From Acidobacteriota bacterium (GTDB taxonomy: Bacteria > Acidobacteriota > Terriglobia > Bryobacterales > Bryobacteraceae), in NCBI GenBank assembly GCA_016178945.1, contig JACOSH010000212.1:1-50699 (forward strand): a DNA stretch of 50,699 bases, read 5' to 3'. Shown one piece after another: positions 18,511-30,805 of the stretch. Numbering within the stretch: position 1 is the stretch's first letter; each line of letters starts with the position of its first letter. A program made the translations under genes and the position numbers. The notes below the pieces were generated by a model that saw nothing but the letters and a program-made list of their open reading frames with translations, was not told where the DNA came from and made no database searches.

Positions 18511-20027
18511 TGAGGCCTTGGTTGTGGATTGGCCTCCTTCCGCTGCTGGCCTCGGGTACGGCGACGCACGACGTGCGCGCGTATGGCGCCAGGGGCGACG
18601 GCGTCGCCAAGGACACCGCGGCCATCCAGGCGGCCATCGATGCGGCGTCGAAGGAGGGCGGCGGCGTGGTGCTGCTGCCGCAGGGCAGGTATGTCTCGGG
18701 CACCCTGCACCTGAAGAGTCACGTCACGATCGAGGTCCGCGCCGGGGCGACGCTGCTGGCAAGCCCCGATGAAAAAGACTTCGACCCCTACGAGGAGCTG
18801 GGCTTCGAGCGCGTGGACGACCGCGAGACCAGTTACTTTCACTACGCGCTGCTGGCGGGCGAGAACGTCGAGCACGTCACCATCTCGGGATCGGGCATCA
18901 TCGAAGGGAACCGTCCCAAGCGGGGAGGGCCGAAACCCATTGCGCTCAAGAACTGCCGCTATGTATCGATCCAGGGCGTGACGGTGCGGAACTCGCCGAA
19001 CTACGCGGTGAGCTTCCTGGGCTGCGACTACGTGGACGTGGACCGCGTGACCGTGCTGAACAGCTACGCCGACGGCATCGACCCGGACAGCTCGCGCTAC
19101 GTCCGGATTTCGAACTGCTACGTGGACAGTTGGGACGACGCGATCTGTCCCAAGGCGAGCCGGGCGCTGGGACGTCCGCGCTCGACCGAGCATCTGACCG
19201 TGACCAACTGTGTGCTGCGGACCTCCTGCAACCATTTCAAATTCGGCACGGAGAGCGCCGGGGACTTCAAGAACATCGCGGTCACCAACTGTGTGATGCT
19301 GCGGCGGGAGACGGGGCGCGCGGCGATCTCCGGCATCAGCCTGGAGTCGGTGGATGGCTCTCACATCGACGGCGTGGCGATCTCGAACATCACGATGCAG
19401 GATGTGCGCACGCCGGTCTTTCTGCGGCTGGGGAATCGCGGCCGCGGGCTGAATCCACCCACGCCAGGATCGCTGCGAAACGTCACGATCAGCAACATCG
19501 TCGCCAACGGCGGCGTCATGGCCAGCTCGGTGAGCGGGATTCCCGGCTTCCCGGTAAGAAACGTGACCCTCGACAACCTCAACGTCACCATGGGTGGTAA
19601 AGGCGTGTTCCAAGTGCTGGACGTACCCGAGCACATCGCCAAGTACCCCGAGGCCGCAATGTTCGGGGAACTGCCGGCGTATGCGCTCTATGCGCGGCAC
19701 GTGGAGGGGCTGACGGTGCGGAACCTGAAGGCGAGGTGGCTCGAAGAAGACGGCCGGCCGGCGGTGGTGATGGACGATGTCCGCGACATGGAATTGCTGG
19801 CGTTCCGGAGCGACACCCCCAGCGCGGCGGCGCCCGCGCTGCTGTTTCACCAGGTGGTGGGCGCGCTGATCCAGGGATCGCGCGTGACGCGGGATACCGG
19901 GGTGTTCCTGCGCGTATCGGGAGATCGAAGCGGGGAAATCAGCCTGGCCGGCAACGACCTGCGGCGGGCGCGGACGGCAGTAGAGACCGCGGAGGAAGTG
20001 GCAAAGGGCGCGGCGGCGGAGCGATGA
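18510..20027 (+). CDS. Pectate-lyase-superfamily / GH28-like right-handed beta-helix protein, secreted
   Basis: HDVRAYGARGDGVAKDTAAIQAAIDAASKEGGGVVLLPQGRYVSGTLHLKSHVTIEV; NSYADGIDPDSSRYVRISNCYVDSWDDAICPK; GTG start. Confidence 0.87.
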   Translation: MRPWLWIGLLPLLASGTATHDVRAYGARGDGVAKDTAAIQAAIDAASKEGGGVVLLPQGRYVSGTLHLKSHVTIEVRAGATLLASPDEKDFDPYEELGFERVDDRETSYFHYALLAGENVEHVTISGSGIIEGNRPKRGGPKPIALKNCRYVSIQGVTVRNSPNYAVSFLGCDYVDVDRVTVLNSYADGIDPDSSRYVRISNCYVDSWDDAICPKASRALGRPRSTEHLTVTNCVLRTSCNHFKFGTESAGDFKNIAVTNCVMLRRETGRAAISGISLESVDGSHIDGVAISNITMQDVRTPVFLRLGNRGRGLNPPTPGSLRNVTISNIVANGGVMASSVSGIPGFPVRNVTLDNLNVTMGGKGVFQVLDVPEHIAKYPEAAMFGELPAYALYARHVEGLTVRNLKARWLEEDGRPAVVMDDVRDMELLAFRSDTPSAAAPALLFHQVVGALIQGSRVTRDTGVFLRVSGDRSGEISLAGNDLRRARTAVETAEEVAKGAAAER

Positions 20028-20036
20028 GGAGGACGC

Positions 20037-21281
20037 ATGTCTGAGAAGCTGGCCTTGCACGGAGGGCCGAAAGCGAAGCGCACGCCGCTGGGACCGCGCA
20101 AGCGGCACGGGGAGCGGGACAAGCAGCTCCTGGCGGAAGTGATCGACTCCGACATGCTGTTCTTCCACCTGGGAACCAAGGTGCGGGAGTTTGAGCGGCG
20201 CTTTGCCGCCGTGTACGGCAAGCGGCACGCCATCGCGTGCTCGTCGGGAACCGCGTCGGTCCATATGGCGCTGGCGGCGCTGGAACTGCCGCCGGGCAGC
20301 GAGGTGATCACCTCCGCCATCACCGACATGGGAAGCCTGACCGGGATGCTGTATCAGGGGCTGGTTCCGGTGTTCGCCGACGTCCATCCGGACACGCTGA
20401 ACATGGACCCGGCCTCGGTGCGCGCCAGGATAACGGACCGCACCCGGGCCATTCTGGCCGTGCACCATTCCGGCCTGGCCGCCGATCTGGACCCGCTGCT
20501 CGAGCTGGGCGTGCCGGTGGTGGAAGACTGCGCCCAGGCTTACGGCTGCGAGTACCGGGGACGGCGCGCCGGCACGTTTACGGCGTTGAGCGCGTTCTCG
20601 CTCAACCACTTCAAACACATCTCCACCGGCAGCGGCGGCGTGGTGGCGACCGACGACGATCGCCTGCGCTACCTCTGTTCTCTGTTCCTGGACAAGTGTT
20701 ACCAGCGCGAGGAGGGAATCCGCAACCCGTTCTTTCTGGCGCCCAATTACCAGATGACCGAGCTGCAGGGCGCAGTGGGGCTGGCGCAGCTCGAGCGGCT
20801 GGCTGAGTTCACGGAGCGCCGCCACCGGCTGGGTACGCGGCTGTCGGAGCTGCTGCGCGAGGTTCCCGGAATCGCGGTGCAGAGGGTCGCGGAGAGGTCA
20901 CGACATTCCTATTTCCTCTACCTGTTCCGGCTGGATTTCGAGGTACTACGGTGCACGGCGGCCGAGTTTGCCGAAGCGCTCAACGCCGAGGGGGTCGCCG
21001 TCAGGGCGCACTTGATCACGGGAGGGCGGCCAGCCTATTTGTACGACATCTTCGTCCACCGCTCGGCGTTCCCGGGAAGCCAGTATCCGTTTGTGTCCCA
21101 GGACACGGGCGTCAACCGGGTCTATGCACGCGGCGATTGCCCGGTGGCCGAGGAGGCCTTCTCGCGCTGGATCACGATGGATCTCCAGGAGAACTACACC
21201 GCGCAGGATATCGACGAAACTGCGGCCGGCATCGCCAAAGTGGCCGGCTACTACGCGGCCGGGCCGTCTCACTCGTCGTAG
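20037..21281 (+). CDS. DegT/DnrJ/EryC1/StrS family aminotransferase
   Basis: FFHLGTKVREFERRFAAVYGKRHAIACSSGTASVHMALAAL; VPVVEDCAQAYGCEYRGRRAGTFTALSAFSLNHFKHISTGSGGVVATDD. Confidence 0.92.
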   Translation: MSEKLALHGGPKAKRTPLGPRKRHGERDKQLLAEVIDSDMLFFHLGTKVREFERRFAAVYGKRHAIACSSGTASVHMALAALELPPGSEVITSAITDMGSLTGMLYQGLVPVFADVHPDTLNMDPASVRARITDRTRAILAVHHSGLAADLDPLLELGVPVVEDCAQAYGCEYRGRRAGTFTALSAFSLNHFKHISTGSGGVVATDDDRLRYLCSLFLDKCYQREEGIRNPFFLAPNYQMTELQGAVGLAQLERLAEFTERRHRLGTRLSELLREVPGIAVQRVAERSRHSYFLYLFRLDFEVLRCTAAEFAEALNAEGVAVRAHLITGGRPAYLYDIFVHRSAFPGSQYPFVSQDTGVNRVYARGDCPVAEEAFSRWITMDLQENYTAQDIDETAAGIAKVAGYYAAGPSHSS

Positions 21282-21814
21282 GACAGCGCCCGGGCCTGGC
21301 GTTCGTAGGAGCCGTCGGCGCGCGGGTAATAGACGTTGCAGCGGGTGATTTCGCCGCCATAGATGTGGAGCGTGATGGAGGTGGCATCGCGGGCGTTGGC
21401 CAGCACGTGATGCTCGAAGGGCGGGATCAGGCAGCCCGCGGAGCCGACCGAGGCGTGAACCGGCTCGCGCTTCAGGAAGCGGCACATGCCGTTGGTTTCT
21501 TCCAGCAGCTCGTATTGGGTGACTTTCATTTCACCATCCACCACCACCTCCACGCACCAAATCCCTGCGTGGTCGTGGACGGCGGTACCCTGCCCCGGCC
21601 CCCAAGTCATGACCACCGCGGTGTATCCGAGGTCGCGGTTGCGGAACAGCAGGCGGCGGGCGTAGTGATCGGAGCTGATCTGGTAATAGCGCTCGGGCAG
21701 GACGAGTCGGCCTGCGCGGATGAATCCGGAGAGGATGTGCTTGATGCGGTCCACGGTGGCCGGGGTGTCGCCCAGCGCGACTGCCTGGTCGATCTGTTCC
21801 CGGAGAGCTTCCAT
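21269..21814 (-). CDS. Cysteine dioxygenase type I-like thiol dioxygenase (cupin)
   Basis: VVMTWGPGQGTAVHDHAGIWCVEVVVDGEMKVTQYEL...HHVLANARDATSITLHIYGG: HxH...H cupin ligands. Confidence 0.86.
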   Translation of the reverse strand: MEALREQIDQAVALGDTPATVDRIKHILSGFIRAGRLVLPERYYQISSDHYARRLLFRNRDLGYTAVVMTWGPGQGTAVHDHAGIWCVEVVVDGEMKVTQYELLEETNGMCRFLKREPVHASVGSAGCLIPPFEHHVLANARDATSITLHIYGGEITRCNVYYPRADGSYERQARALSYDE

Positions 21815-21823
21815 GGGAGTCTC

Positions 21824-22219
21824 CTATTCGATAGGGAAGGGGCCGGCCTTGGCCACCCGGAGATCGCGGGCCTGCTCGTCGACGGCGTTCACCTGGACCT
21901 CGACGGCGCGCACCGGGTCCACCAGCTCCATACGGAAGGGAGCCTCCTGGCCGGGCTGGAGCGCCTCTTCGTCCACGGCGCCTTTCTGGGTGGTGATGAC
22001 GGCGCGGCCGTCGGCCATGAAATCGAAAACCAGGATCAGACCGCGGATGACCTTCACCGACGTATTCCGCACGCGCCCGTCCACCGAGACCTTGCCGGAG
22101 GCGCGCTGGGCCGTGCATTCGAGGACCTCGATGTCCGGGGGTTTGGGGGCCTTCCTTTTCTTGTCGGCGGCCGGGAGCGTGACCGCCAGCAGCAACACGG
22201 CGAAGACGGCGAGTCGCAC
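21824..22219 (-). CDS. Small exported protein of unknown function
   Basis: 131 aa with signal peptide MRLAVFAVLLLAVTLPAADKK; GTG start. Confidence 0.6.
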   Translation of the reverse strand: MRLAVFAVLLLAVTLPAADKKRKAPKPPDIEVLECTAQRASGKVSVDGRVRNTSVKVIRGLILVFDFMADGRAVITTQKGAVDEEALQPGQEAPFRMELVDPVRAVEVQVNAVDEQARDLRVAKAGPFPIE

Positions 22220-22238
22220 GAGGTATAGTGTAGCAGGA

Positions 22239-22258
22239 CGTGTTACCCCGTGTTACCC
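22239..22258. repeat. Perfect tandem duplication CGTGTTACCC x2 in a 47-bp divergent intergenic region
   Basis: CGTGTTACCC at 22239-22248 and 22249-22258. Confidence 0.7.
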
Positions 22259-22266
22259 TAGGCAGC

Positions 22267-23370
22267 ATGATCACCCGACGCCATTGGATCGCCGGCGGGG
22301 CCGCCCTGCCTGCCTGGACCGCGGCCGGGGCCGCCGCGCCCAGGAATATCGTGGTTTCCAGCGAGAACGGCCTGAGGGCCTGCGCGCGCGCCATGGAGAT
22401 GATCCAAGCGGGCAAAGACACGCTGGAGGCGGTGATCGCGGGAGTCAACATCAACGAAGAGGACCCCGAGGACAACTCGGTCGGCTACGGCGGTCTGCCG
22501 AACGAGGAGGGCGTGGTCGAGCTGGACGCCAGCGTCATGCATGGGCCGACGCGGCGGGCCGGCTCGGTGGCGTCGATCCGCAACATCAAGACGCCCTCGA
22601 AAGTGGCCCGGCTGGTGATGGAACAGACCGACCACGTGATGCTGGTGGGCGAGGGCGCGCTGCGCTTCGCCAAGGCGGTGGGCCTTCACGAGGAGAACCT
22701 GCTGACGGAGAAATCGCGGCTGGCGTGGCTGGTTTGGAAACAATCGCTGCGCGATCCGAAAGGCCACAACAATTGGACCGATGGACTGGACGCACCGGGA
22801 CCGGCCAAGCCCTCCGCGCGGCTGAGGCAGTTGTTCCCCGCCGCCGATGAGCAGACCCTGGCCTGGGCCTGGGAACAGGCCGTCAATCCGACTACCGGCA
22901 CGATCAACTGCCTGGCGTTGAACACCAGGGGCGAGATGTCCGGAGTCACCACAACCAGCGGCCTGGCCTGGAAGATTCCGGGGCGCGTGGGAGACTCGCC
23001 GATCATCGGCGCCGGGCTCTATGTCGACCAGGACGTCGGGGCGGCCGGGTCCACGGGCCGAGGGGAAGAGAACATTCGCGTGGCCGGCGCCCATTCGATC
23101 GTCGAGAACATGCGCCATGGCATGCCGCCGAAGGAAGCGTGCCTCGAGGTCCTGAAGCGCGTGGCCCGCAACTTCAACGGCGACCGCGCGAAGCTGGAAC
23201 AGTTCGACCTGAGCTTCTACGCTCTTCGCAAAGACGGGGAATATGCGGGCGCGTCGCTGTGGAGCGGGGGCCTTCGCAACGGCAAGGTGACACGCAAGAG
23301 GTTCTGCGTGAACGACGGCGGCAAGAGCCGCCACGAAGAGTGCGTGTTTCTGCTGGAGCGCACGAGCTAG
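22267..23370 (+). CDS. N4-(beta-N-acetylglucosaminyl)-L-asparaginase / Ntn-hydrolase, Tat-like signal
   Basis: MITRRHWIAGGAALPAWTAAGAAAP; NEEDPEDNSVGYGGLPNEEGVVELDASVMHG; TTGTINCLALNTRGEMSGVTTTSGLAWKIPGRVGDSPIIGAGLYVD. Confidence 0.92.
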   Translation: MITRRHWIAGGAALPAWTAAGAAAPRNIVVSSENGLRACARAMEMIQAGKDTLEAVIAGVNINEEDPEDNSVGYGGLPNEEGVVELDASVMHGPTRRAGSVASIRNIKTPSKVARLVMEQTDHVMLVGEGALRFAKAVGLHEENLLTEKSRLAWLVWKQSLRDPKGHNNWTDGLDAPGPAKPSARLRQLFPAADEQTLAWAWEQAVNPTTGTINCLALNTRGEMSGVTTTSGLAWKIPGRVGDSPIIGAGLYVDQDVGAAGSTGRGEENIRVAGAHSIVENMRHGMPPKEACLEVLKRVARNFNGDRAKLEQFDLSFYALRKDGEYAGASLWSGGLRNGKVTRKRFCVNDGGKSRHEECVFLLERTS

Positions 23371-23392
23371 TTCGGGGCCAACCTAGGGACAT

Positions 23393-23421
23393 TTGGGGAT
23401 TCCGGGGAGATCGTGCATAAT
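23393..23421 (+). promoter_or_regulatory. Candidate sigma70-like promoter for the act operon: TTGGGG-17 nt-CATAAT
   Basis: TTGGGG 23393-23398, CATAAT 23416-23421, upstream of actA. Confidence 0.35.
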
Positions 23422-23490
23422 AGGGAATCTCTGATGGGAATCGATCCAATCAGGCCAGCGGTGTCTGGAAACGGAGGCCGGCCGTAAGCC

Positions 23491-24141
23491 ATGGCCCAGA
23501 TCTTCCATCACAGCACCAACACCTTCTCCAAGCTGAGCATCTTTGGAGCGGTATTCATTCTGGCGCTGCTGCTGTGGCTGTTTGGAGCATTCAGCCGGTC
23601 GTCCTACGCGACGCAGGCCGGCGTGGATCGCGAGCAGCCGGTGCCCTTCAGCCATGCGCACCACGTGGGAGGAATCGGCATCGATTGCCGGTACTGTCAT
23701 ACTTCGGTGGAAACGTCGGCGGTGGCGGGGATCCCTCCAACAAAGACATGCATGAACTGTCATTCGCAGGTGTGGAACTCGAGCCCCACGCTCGAGCCGG
23801 TGCGCGAGAGTTTCCGCTCGGACCGCTCCATCGAGTGGACGCGCGTGCACGACCTCCCCGACTTTGCCTACTTCAACCACAGCATTCATCTCAAGAAGGG
23901 GATGGCGTGCGAGGTTTGTCACGGCCGCGTGGACAAAATGCCGCTGATGCATCAGCAGGCGTCGCTGCAAATGGAGTGGTGCCTGGACTGTCACCGCAAC
24001 CCGGAGAAGTACGTCCGGAGGCGCGAGGATGTGTTCAAGATGGGCTACGAGCCGCCGGCCGACCAGCTCGCGTTCGGCCTGCACTTGGTGAAGGAGTACA
24101 AGATTCAGAGTAGGACGAGTTGTTCGACGTGTCATAGGTAG
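23491..24141 (+). CDS. actA: Alternative Complex III subunit ActA, pentaheme cytochrome c
   Basis: N-terminal TM; five CxxCH (CRYCH, CMNCH, CEVCH, CLDCH, CSTCH); first gene of act operon. Confidence 0.93.
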   Translation: MAQIFHHSTNTFSKLSIFGAVFILALLLWLFGAFSRSSYATQAGVDREQPVPFSHAHHVGGIGIDCRYCHTSVETSAVAGIPPTKTCMNCHSQVWNSSPTLEPVRESFRSDRSIEWTRVHDLPDFAYFNHSIHLKKGMACEVCHGRVDKMPLMHQQASLQMEWCLDCHRNPEKYVRRREDVFKMGYEPPADQLAFGLHLVKEYKIQSRTSCSTCHR

Positions 24142-24142
24142 G

Positions 24143-24209
24143 AGGTGTCAGGTGTTAGGTGTGAGGTGTTAGGGAAGAACGACGCCCGCCCCCCTAACAC
24201 CTGACACCT
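24143..24209 (+). repeat. Intercistronic inverted repeat between actA and actB with alternative left arms
   Basis: AGGTGTCAGGTGTTAGG (24143-24159) is perfectly complementary to CCTAACACCTGACACCT (24193-24209); AGGTGTTAGGG (24164-24174) is complementary to CCCTAACACCT (24192-24202). Confidence 0.9.
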
Positions 24210-24215
24210 GCTTTT

Positions 24216-27110
<2,895 letters not shown>

Positions 27111-28511
27111 ATGGAACCGGACCAGACACAGATCGAGCCGCTCACGCTGGGCGAGCAGAGGCGCGCCGAGCTGGTGGGACCGGGCCATTCCTTTGCCACC
27201 GTCACCGACAAGATCAGCTCGATCGTGCTGACGCGCAAGACCACGCTGGGCTTCCTGGGGGCGTTTACGGTGGCGTTCGGCTTGGCCATGATGCTTTTCT
27301 ACACCCTGGCCTACGTAGTGGTGGTGGGCGTGGGAGCCTTCGGCGTCAACGTGCCGGTGGGCTGGGGATTCGACATCATCAATTTCGTGTGGTGGATCGG
27401 CATCGGGCACGCGGGCACGCTGATTTCGGCGATCCTGCTCCTGTTGCGGCAGCAGTGGCGCACGTCGATCAACCGTTTCGCCGAGGCCATGACGCTGTTC
27501 GCGGTGGCCTGCGCGGCGCTGTATCCGATCATGCACACGGGCCGCCCCTGGCTGGCGATCTATTGGCTCTTCCCCTATCCCAACACGATGGGGCTGTGGC
27601 CGCAGTTCCGCAGCCCGCTCATCTGGGACGTCTTTGCCGTGTCGACCTACGCCACCGTGTCGGCGCTGTTCTGGTTCGTGGGCCTGATTCCGGACCTGGC
27701 CACGCTGCGCGACCGGGCCACCGCGAGATTCGCCCGGTTCGCCTACGGAATGCTGGCCATGGGCTGGCGCGGCTCGGCCATGCATTGGCACCGCTATGAG
27801 ACCGCGTCGCTGCTGCTGGCCGGGCTGGCCACGCCGCTGGTGGTGTCGGTCCACACCATCGTCAGTTTCGACTTCGCGGTCTCGGTGCTTCCCGGATGGC
27901 ACGCCACCATCTTTCCGCCCTACTTCGTCGCCGGCGCCATTTATTCCGGTTTCGCCATGGTGATGACGCTGGCCATCCCGCTGCGCGTGGTCTACGGCCT
28001 GGAAGACTTCATCACCCTGCGCCACTTGCAGAACATGGCCAAGATTATCCTGGCGACCGGACTGATCGTGGCCTACGGCTACATGATGGAAGCGTTCACG
28101 GCCTGGTACAGCGGCAACGAGTACGAGCGGTTCATGATCCTCAACCGCCTGAAGGGGCCGTACGCGGTGATGTACTGGGCGCTGATCGCCTGCAACGTCA
28201 TTGCGCCGCAGATCCTGTGGTTCGGGAAGCTGCGCCGGAACGTCGCGCTGCTGTTCGCGATGTCGCTGGTGGTGAACGTGGGCATGTGGCTGGAGCGCTA
28301 CGTCATCATCGTCACCAGCCTGCACCGCGACTTTCTGCCGTCTTCCTGGGGCCTGTATTCCGGCTCGAAGTGGGACTGGTCGATGTACATCGGGACCATC
28401 GGGCTGTTCCTGACGCTGCTGTTCCTGTTCATCCGCTTCCTGCCGATGATCTCGATCTTCGAGATGCGCACCATTCTGCCTCAGGCCGAGGTCAAAGAGG
28501 AGGGACAGTGA
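27111..28511 (+). CDS. actC: Alternative Complex III subunit ActC (NrfD family)
   Basis: 466 aa polytopic; FVWWIGIGHAGTLISAILLL; synteny. Confidence 0.94.
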   Translation: MEPDQTQIEPLTLGEQRRAELVGPGHSFATVTDKISSIVLTRKTTLGFLGAFTVAFGLAMMLFYTLAYVVVVGVGAFGVNVPVGWGFDIINFVWWIGIGHAGTLISAILLLLRQQWRTSINRFAEAMTLFAVACAALYPIMHTGRPWLAIYWLFPYPNTMGLWPQFRSPLIWDVFAVSTYATVSALFWFVGLIPDLATLRDRATARFARFAYGMLAMGWRGSAMHWHRYETASLLLAGLATPLVVSVHTIVSFDFAVSVLPGWHATIFPPYFVAGAIYSGFAMVMTLAIPLRVVYGLEDFITLRHLQNMAKIILATGLIVAYGYMMEAFTAWYSGNEYERFMILNRLKGPYAVMYWALIACNVIAPQILWFGKLRRNVALLFAMSLVVNVGMWLERYVIIVTSLHRDFLPSSWGLYSGSKWDWSMYIGTIGLFLTLLFLFIRFLPMISIFEMRTILPQAEVKEEGQ

Positions 28512-29059
28512 AGCTCAAGCGCGGGCCACAACACTCCATCTACGGCCTGATGGCGGAGTTCGACAATCCCTCCGCGCTGGTGGCGGCGGCGCGCAAGGCG
28601 CGGGAGGCCGGCTACAAGAAGATGGATGCATACTCACCCTACCCGATTGAAGAACTGGTCGAAGCGCTGGGACAGCATCACGACCGTTTGTCGCTGCTGG
28701 TGCTGATGGGCGGCCTGTTGGGGCTGGGGGCCGGTCTGACGCTGGAATACTGGGCCGCGGTGATCGCCTACCCAATGAACGTGGGCGGGCGGCCGCTGGC
28801 GAGCTGGCCGGCCTTCATCCCGCCGGCCTTTGAGACGACCATCCTGTTCGCGGCGCTCGCCGCCGTCCTGGGGATGCTGGGCCTGAACGGGCTGCCCATG
28901 CCCTACCATCCGGTGTTCAACGTCGAACGGTTCGCGCTGGCGTCGCGCAACCGGTTTTTCCTGTGCATCGAGTCGCGGGATCCGCTGTTTGACCGGGAGA
29001 AAACCGTGACGTTTCTGGAAACCCTGGAGCCGCGCGAGGTGGCGGAAGTTGCGTACTAG
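28508..29059 (+). CDS. actD: Alternative Complex III subunit ActD (DUF3341)
   Basis: IYGLMAEFDNPSALVAAARKAREAGYKKMDAYSPYPIEEL; two TM helices; GTG start; synteny. Confidence 0.93.
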   Translation: MKLKRGPQHSIYGLMAEFDNPSALVAAARKAREAGYKKMDAYSPYPIEELVEALGQHHDRLSLLVLMGGLLGLGAGLTLEYWAAVIAYPMNVGGRPLASWPAFIPPAFETTILFAALAAVLGMLGLNGLPMPYHPVFNVERFALASRNRFFLCIESRDPLFDREKTVTFLETLEPREVAEVAY

Positions 29060-29618
29060 AGCGAGGGCAATTCCGGTGGTGGGTCTGGTCCTGTTGGCCG
29101 GGGCCTGCCGCCAGGATATGCACGATCAACCGAAATACGAGCCGCTGGAGGCGAGCAAGTTCTTTGCCGACCGGCGGGCGTCGCGGCCGCTGGTGGCCGG
29201 GACGGTGGCGCGCGGCCACCTGCGGGAAGATGTCCACTTCTACACCGGCAAATCCGGGGACCAGGATGTGACCACTTTTCCCTTCGCCGTGACCCGGGAG
29301 GTGATCGAGCGCGGCCAGGGGCGGTACAACGTCTATTGCCGGCCGTGTCACGACCCGACCGGCTACGGGCTGGGAATGGTGGTGCGGCGCGGGCTGCGGC
29401 GTCCGCCCTCGTTCCACATCGACCGGCTGCGGGAAGCTCCAGTGGGACATTTCTACGACGTGATGACCAACGGCTTCGGGCTGATGCCCGACTACGCCGC
29501 GCAGATTCCGGCGCGGGATCGGTGGGCGATTATCGCCTACATCCGGGTGCTCCAGCGCAGCCAGTATGCCACGATCGAGGATGTGCCCGCGGACAAGCGC
29601 GCGGAGGTGAAGAAGTGA
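29049..29618 (+). CDS. actE: Alternative Complex III subunit ActE, monoheme cytochrome c lipoprotein
   Basis: Lipobox-like VGLVLLAGAC; YNVYCRPCHDPTGYGLGM heme motif; FGLMPDY. Confidence 0.92.
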   Translation: MRTRARAIPVVGLVLLAGACRQDMHDQPKYEPLEASKFFADRRASRPLVAGTVARGHLREDVHFYTGKSGDQDVTTFPFAVTREVIERGQGRYNVYCRPCHDPTGYGLGMVVRRGLRRPPSFHIDRLREAPVGHFYDVMTNGFGLMPDYAAQIPARDRWAIIAYIRVLQRSQYATIEDVPADKRAEVKK

Positions 29619-30805
29619 CCCACGCCACTTCATCTGAAATGCTGGCTCGCATCGATGGCCTGCGGCAGCGCGCGCTGATTGCGGGCGCCGGGGCCCTGGT
29701 CCTGTGCGGCCTCGGCGCGTTCGTGAATCCGGACCAGTTTTTCCGCTCCTACCTGATCGCGTTCGTGCTCTGGAATGGCGTGGCCCTGGGCTCGCTGGCG
29801 ATCAAGATGCTGCACCAGATGACCGGCGGGGCGTGGGGACTGGTGATCGGGCGCCTGCTGGAGGCGGCGTCGCGCACCTTTCCGTACACGCTGCTGCTGT
29901 TTCTCCCGCTGGTGTTCGGGACCAAGAGCCTGTATATCTGGTCGCACCCGGAAGTTGTGGGCGCGGATCAGGCGCTGCGCGACAAAGCCCCTTACCTCAA
30001 CACGACCTTTTTCCTGGCTCGCGCCGCCTTCTACTTCGCGGTCTGGAACGGGCTGGCCTACTTCCTCAGCAAGTGGTCGCGCGAGCAGGATGAGGGCGGC
30101 GCCGAACCGTATCACACCCGGCTCCAGGTGCTCAGCGGTCCGGGACTGCTGCTGTACGGTTTTACCGTGACCTTCTCGTCGATCGATTGGGTGATGTCGC
30201 TCGACCCGCACTATTCCTCGACCATTTACGGCATCCTGTTCATGGGCGGCCAGGGCGTTTCGGCGCTGGCGCTGGTGATTACGATCGTTGTGGTGCTGGG
30301 CGATCACGAGCCGCTCAAGAGCGCGATCACCTCCCGGCACCTGCACGACCTGGGCAAGCTGTTGTTTGCCTTCATCATGCTGTGGGCCTACTTTTCGTTC
30401 TCGCAGTACCTCATCACCTGGTCGGCGAACCTGCCGGAGGAGATCCCCTTCTACCTGAAGCGGACCCAGGGCGGCTGGCAATTCATCGCCGTGGCCCTGC
30501 TGGTGGGCCACTTTGTACTGCCGTTCGCGCTGCTGCTGTCGCGCGGGACCAAGCAGAACCGCCGCCTGGTGCTCGGAGTGGCGCTGTTCCTGTTGTTCAT
30601 GCGCCTGGTGGACATCTATTTCCTGGCCGGACCTTCGGGGCACGGCGAAGGCCCGGCGGCCTTGCACTTGCACTGGATGGACCTGGCCGCGCCGGTAGCG
30701 GTGGGCGGCTTGTGGCTGGCGGCGTTTTTCTGGCAGTTGAAGCAGCGGCCGCTATTGCCGGCCCACGATCCCATGCTGGAGGAGGCGCTCGAACATGGAC
30801 GTTAA
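29615..30805 (+). CDS. actF: Alternative Complex III subunit ActF
   Basis: Polytopic; SIDWVMSLDPHYSSTIYGILFMGGQ; SQYLITWSANLPEEIPFYLKR; GTG start; synteny. Confidence 0.93.
   Translation: MTHATSSEMLARIDGLRQRALIAGAGALVLCGLGAFVNPDQFFRSYLIAFVLWNGVALGSLAIKMLHQMTGGAWGLVIGRLLEAASRTFPYTLLLFLPLVFGTKSLYIWSHPEVVGADQALRDKAPYLNTTFFLARAAFYFAVWNGLAYFLSKWSREQDEGGAEPYHTRLQVLSGPGLLLYGFTVTFSSIDWVMSLDPHYSSTIYGILFMGGQGVSALALVITIVVVLGDHEPLKSAITSRHLHDLGKLLFAFIMLWAYFSFSQYLITWSANLPEEIPFYLKRTQGGWQFIAVALLVGHFVLPFALLLSRGTKQNRRLVLGVALFLLFMRLVDIYFLAGPSGHGEGPAALHLHWMDLAAPVAVGGLWLAAFFWQLKQRPLLPAHDPMLEEALEHGR

Noticed and set aside
18468-20825. 785-aa minus-strand ORF opposite the GH28-like and DegT genes
   Set aside because: Low-complexity R/H/Q/A-rich translation with no recognisable motifs, fully antisense to well-supported genes; expected artefact of high GC content
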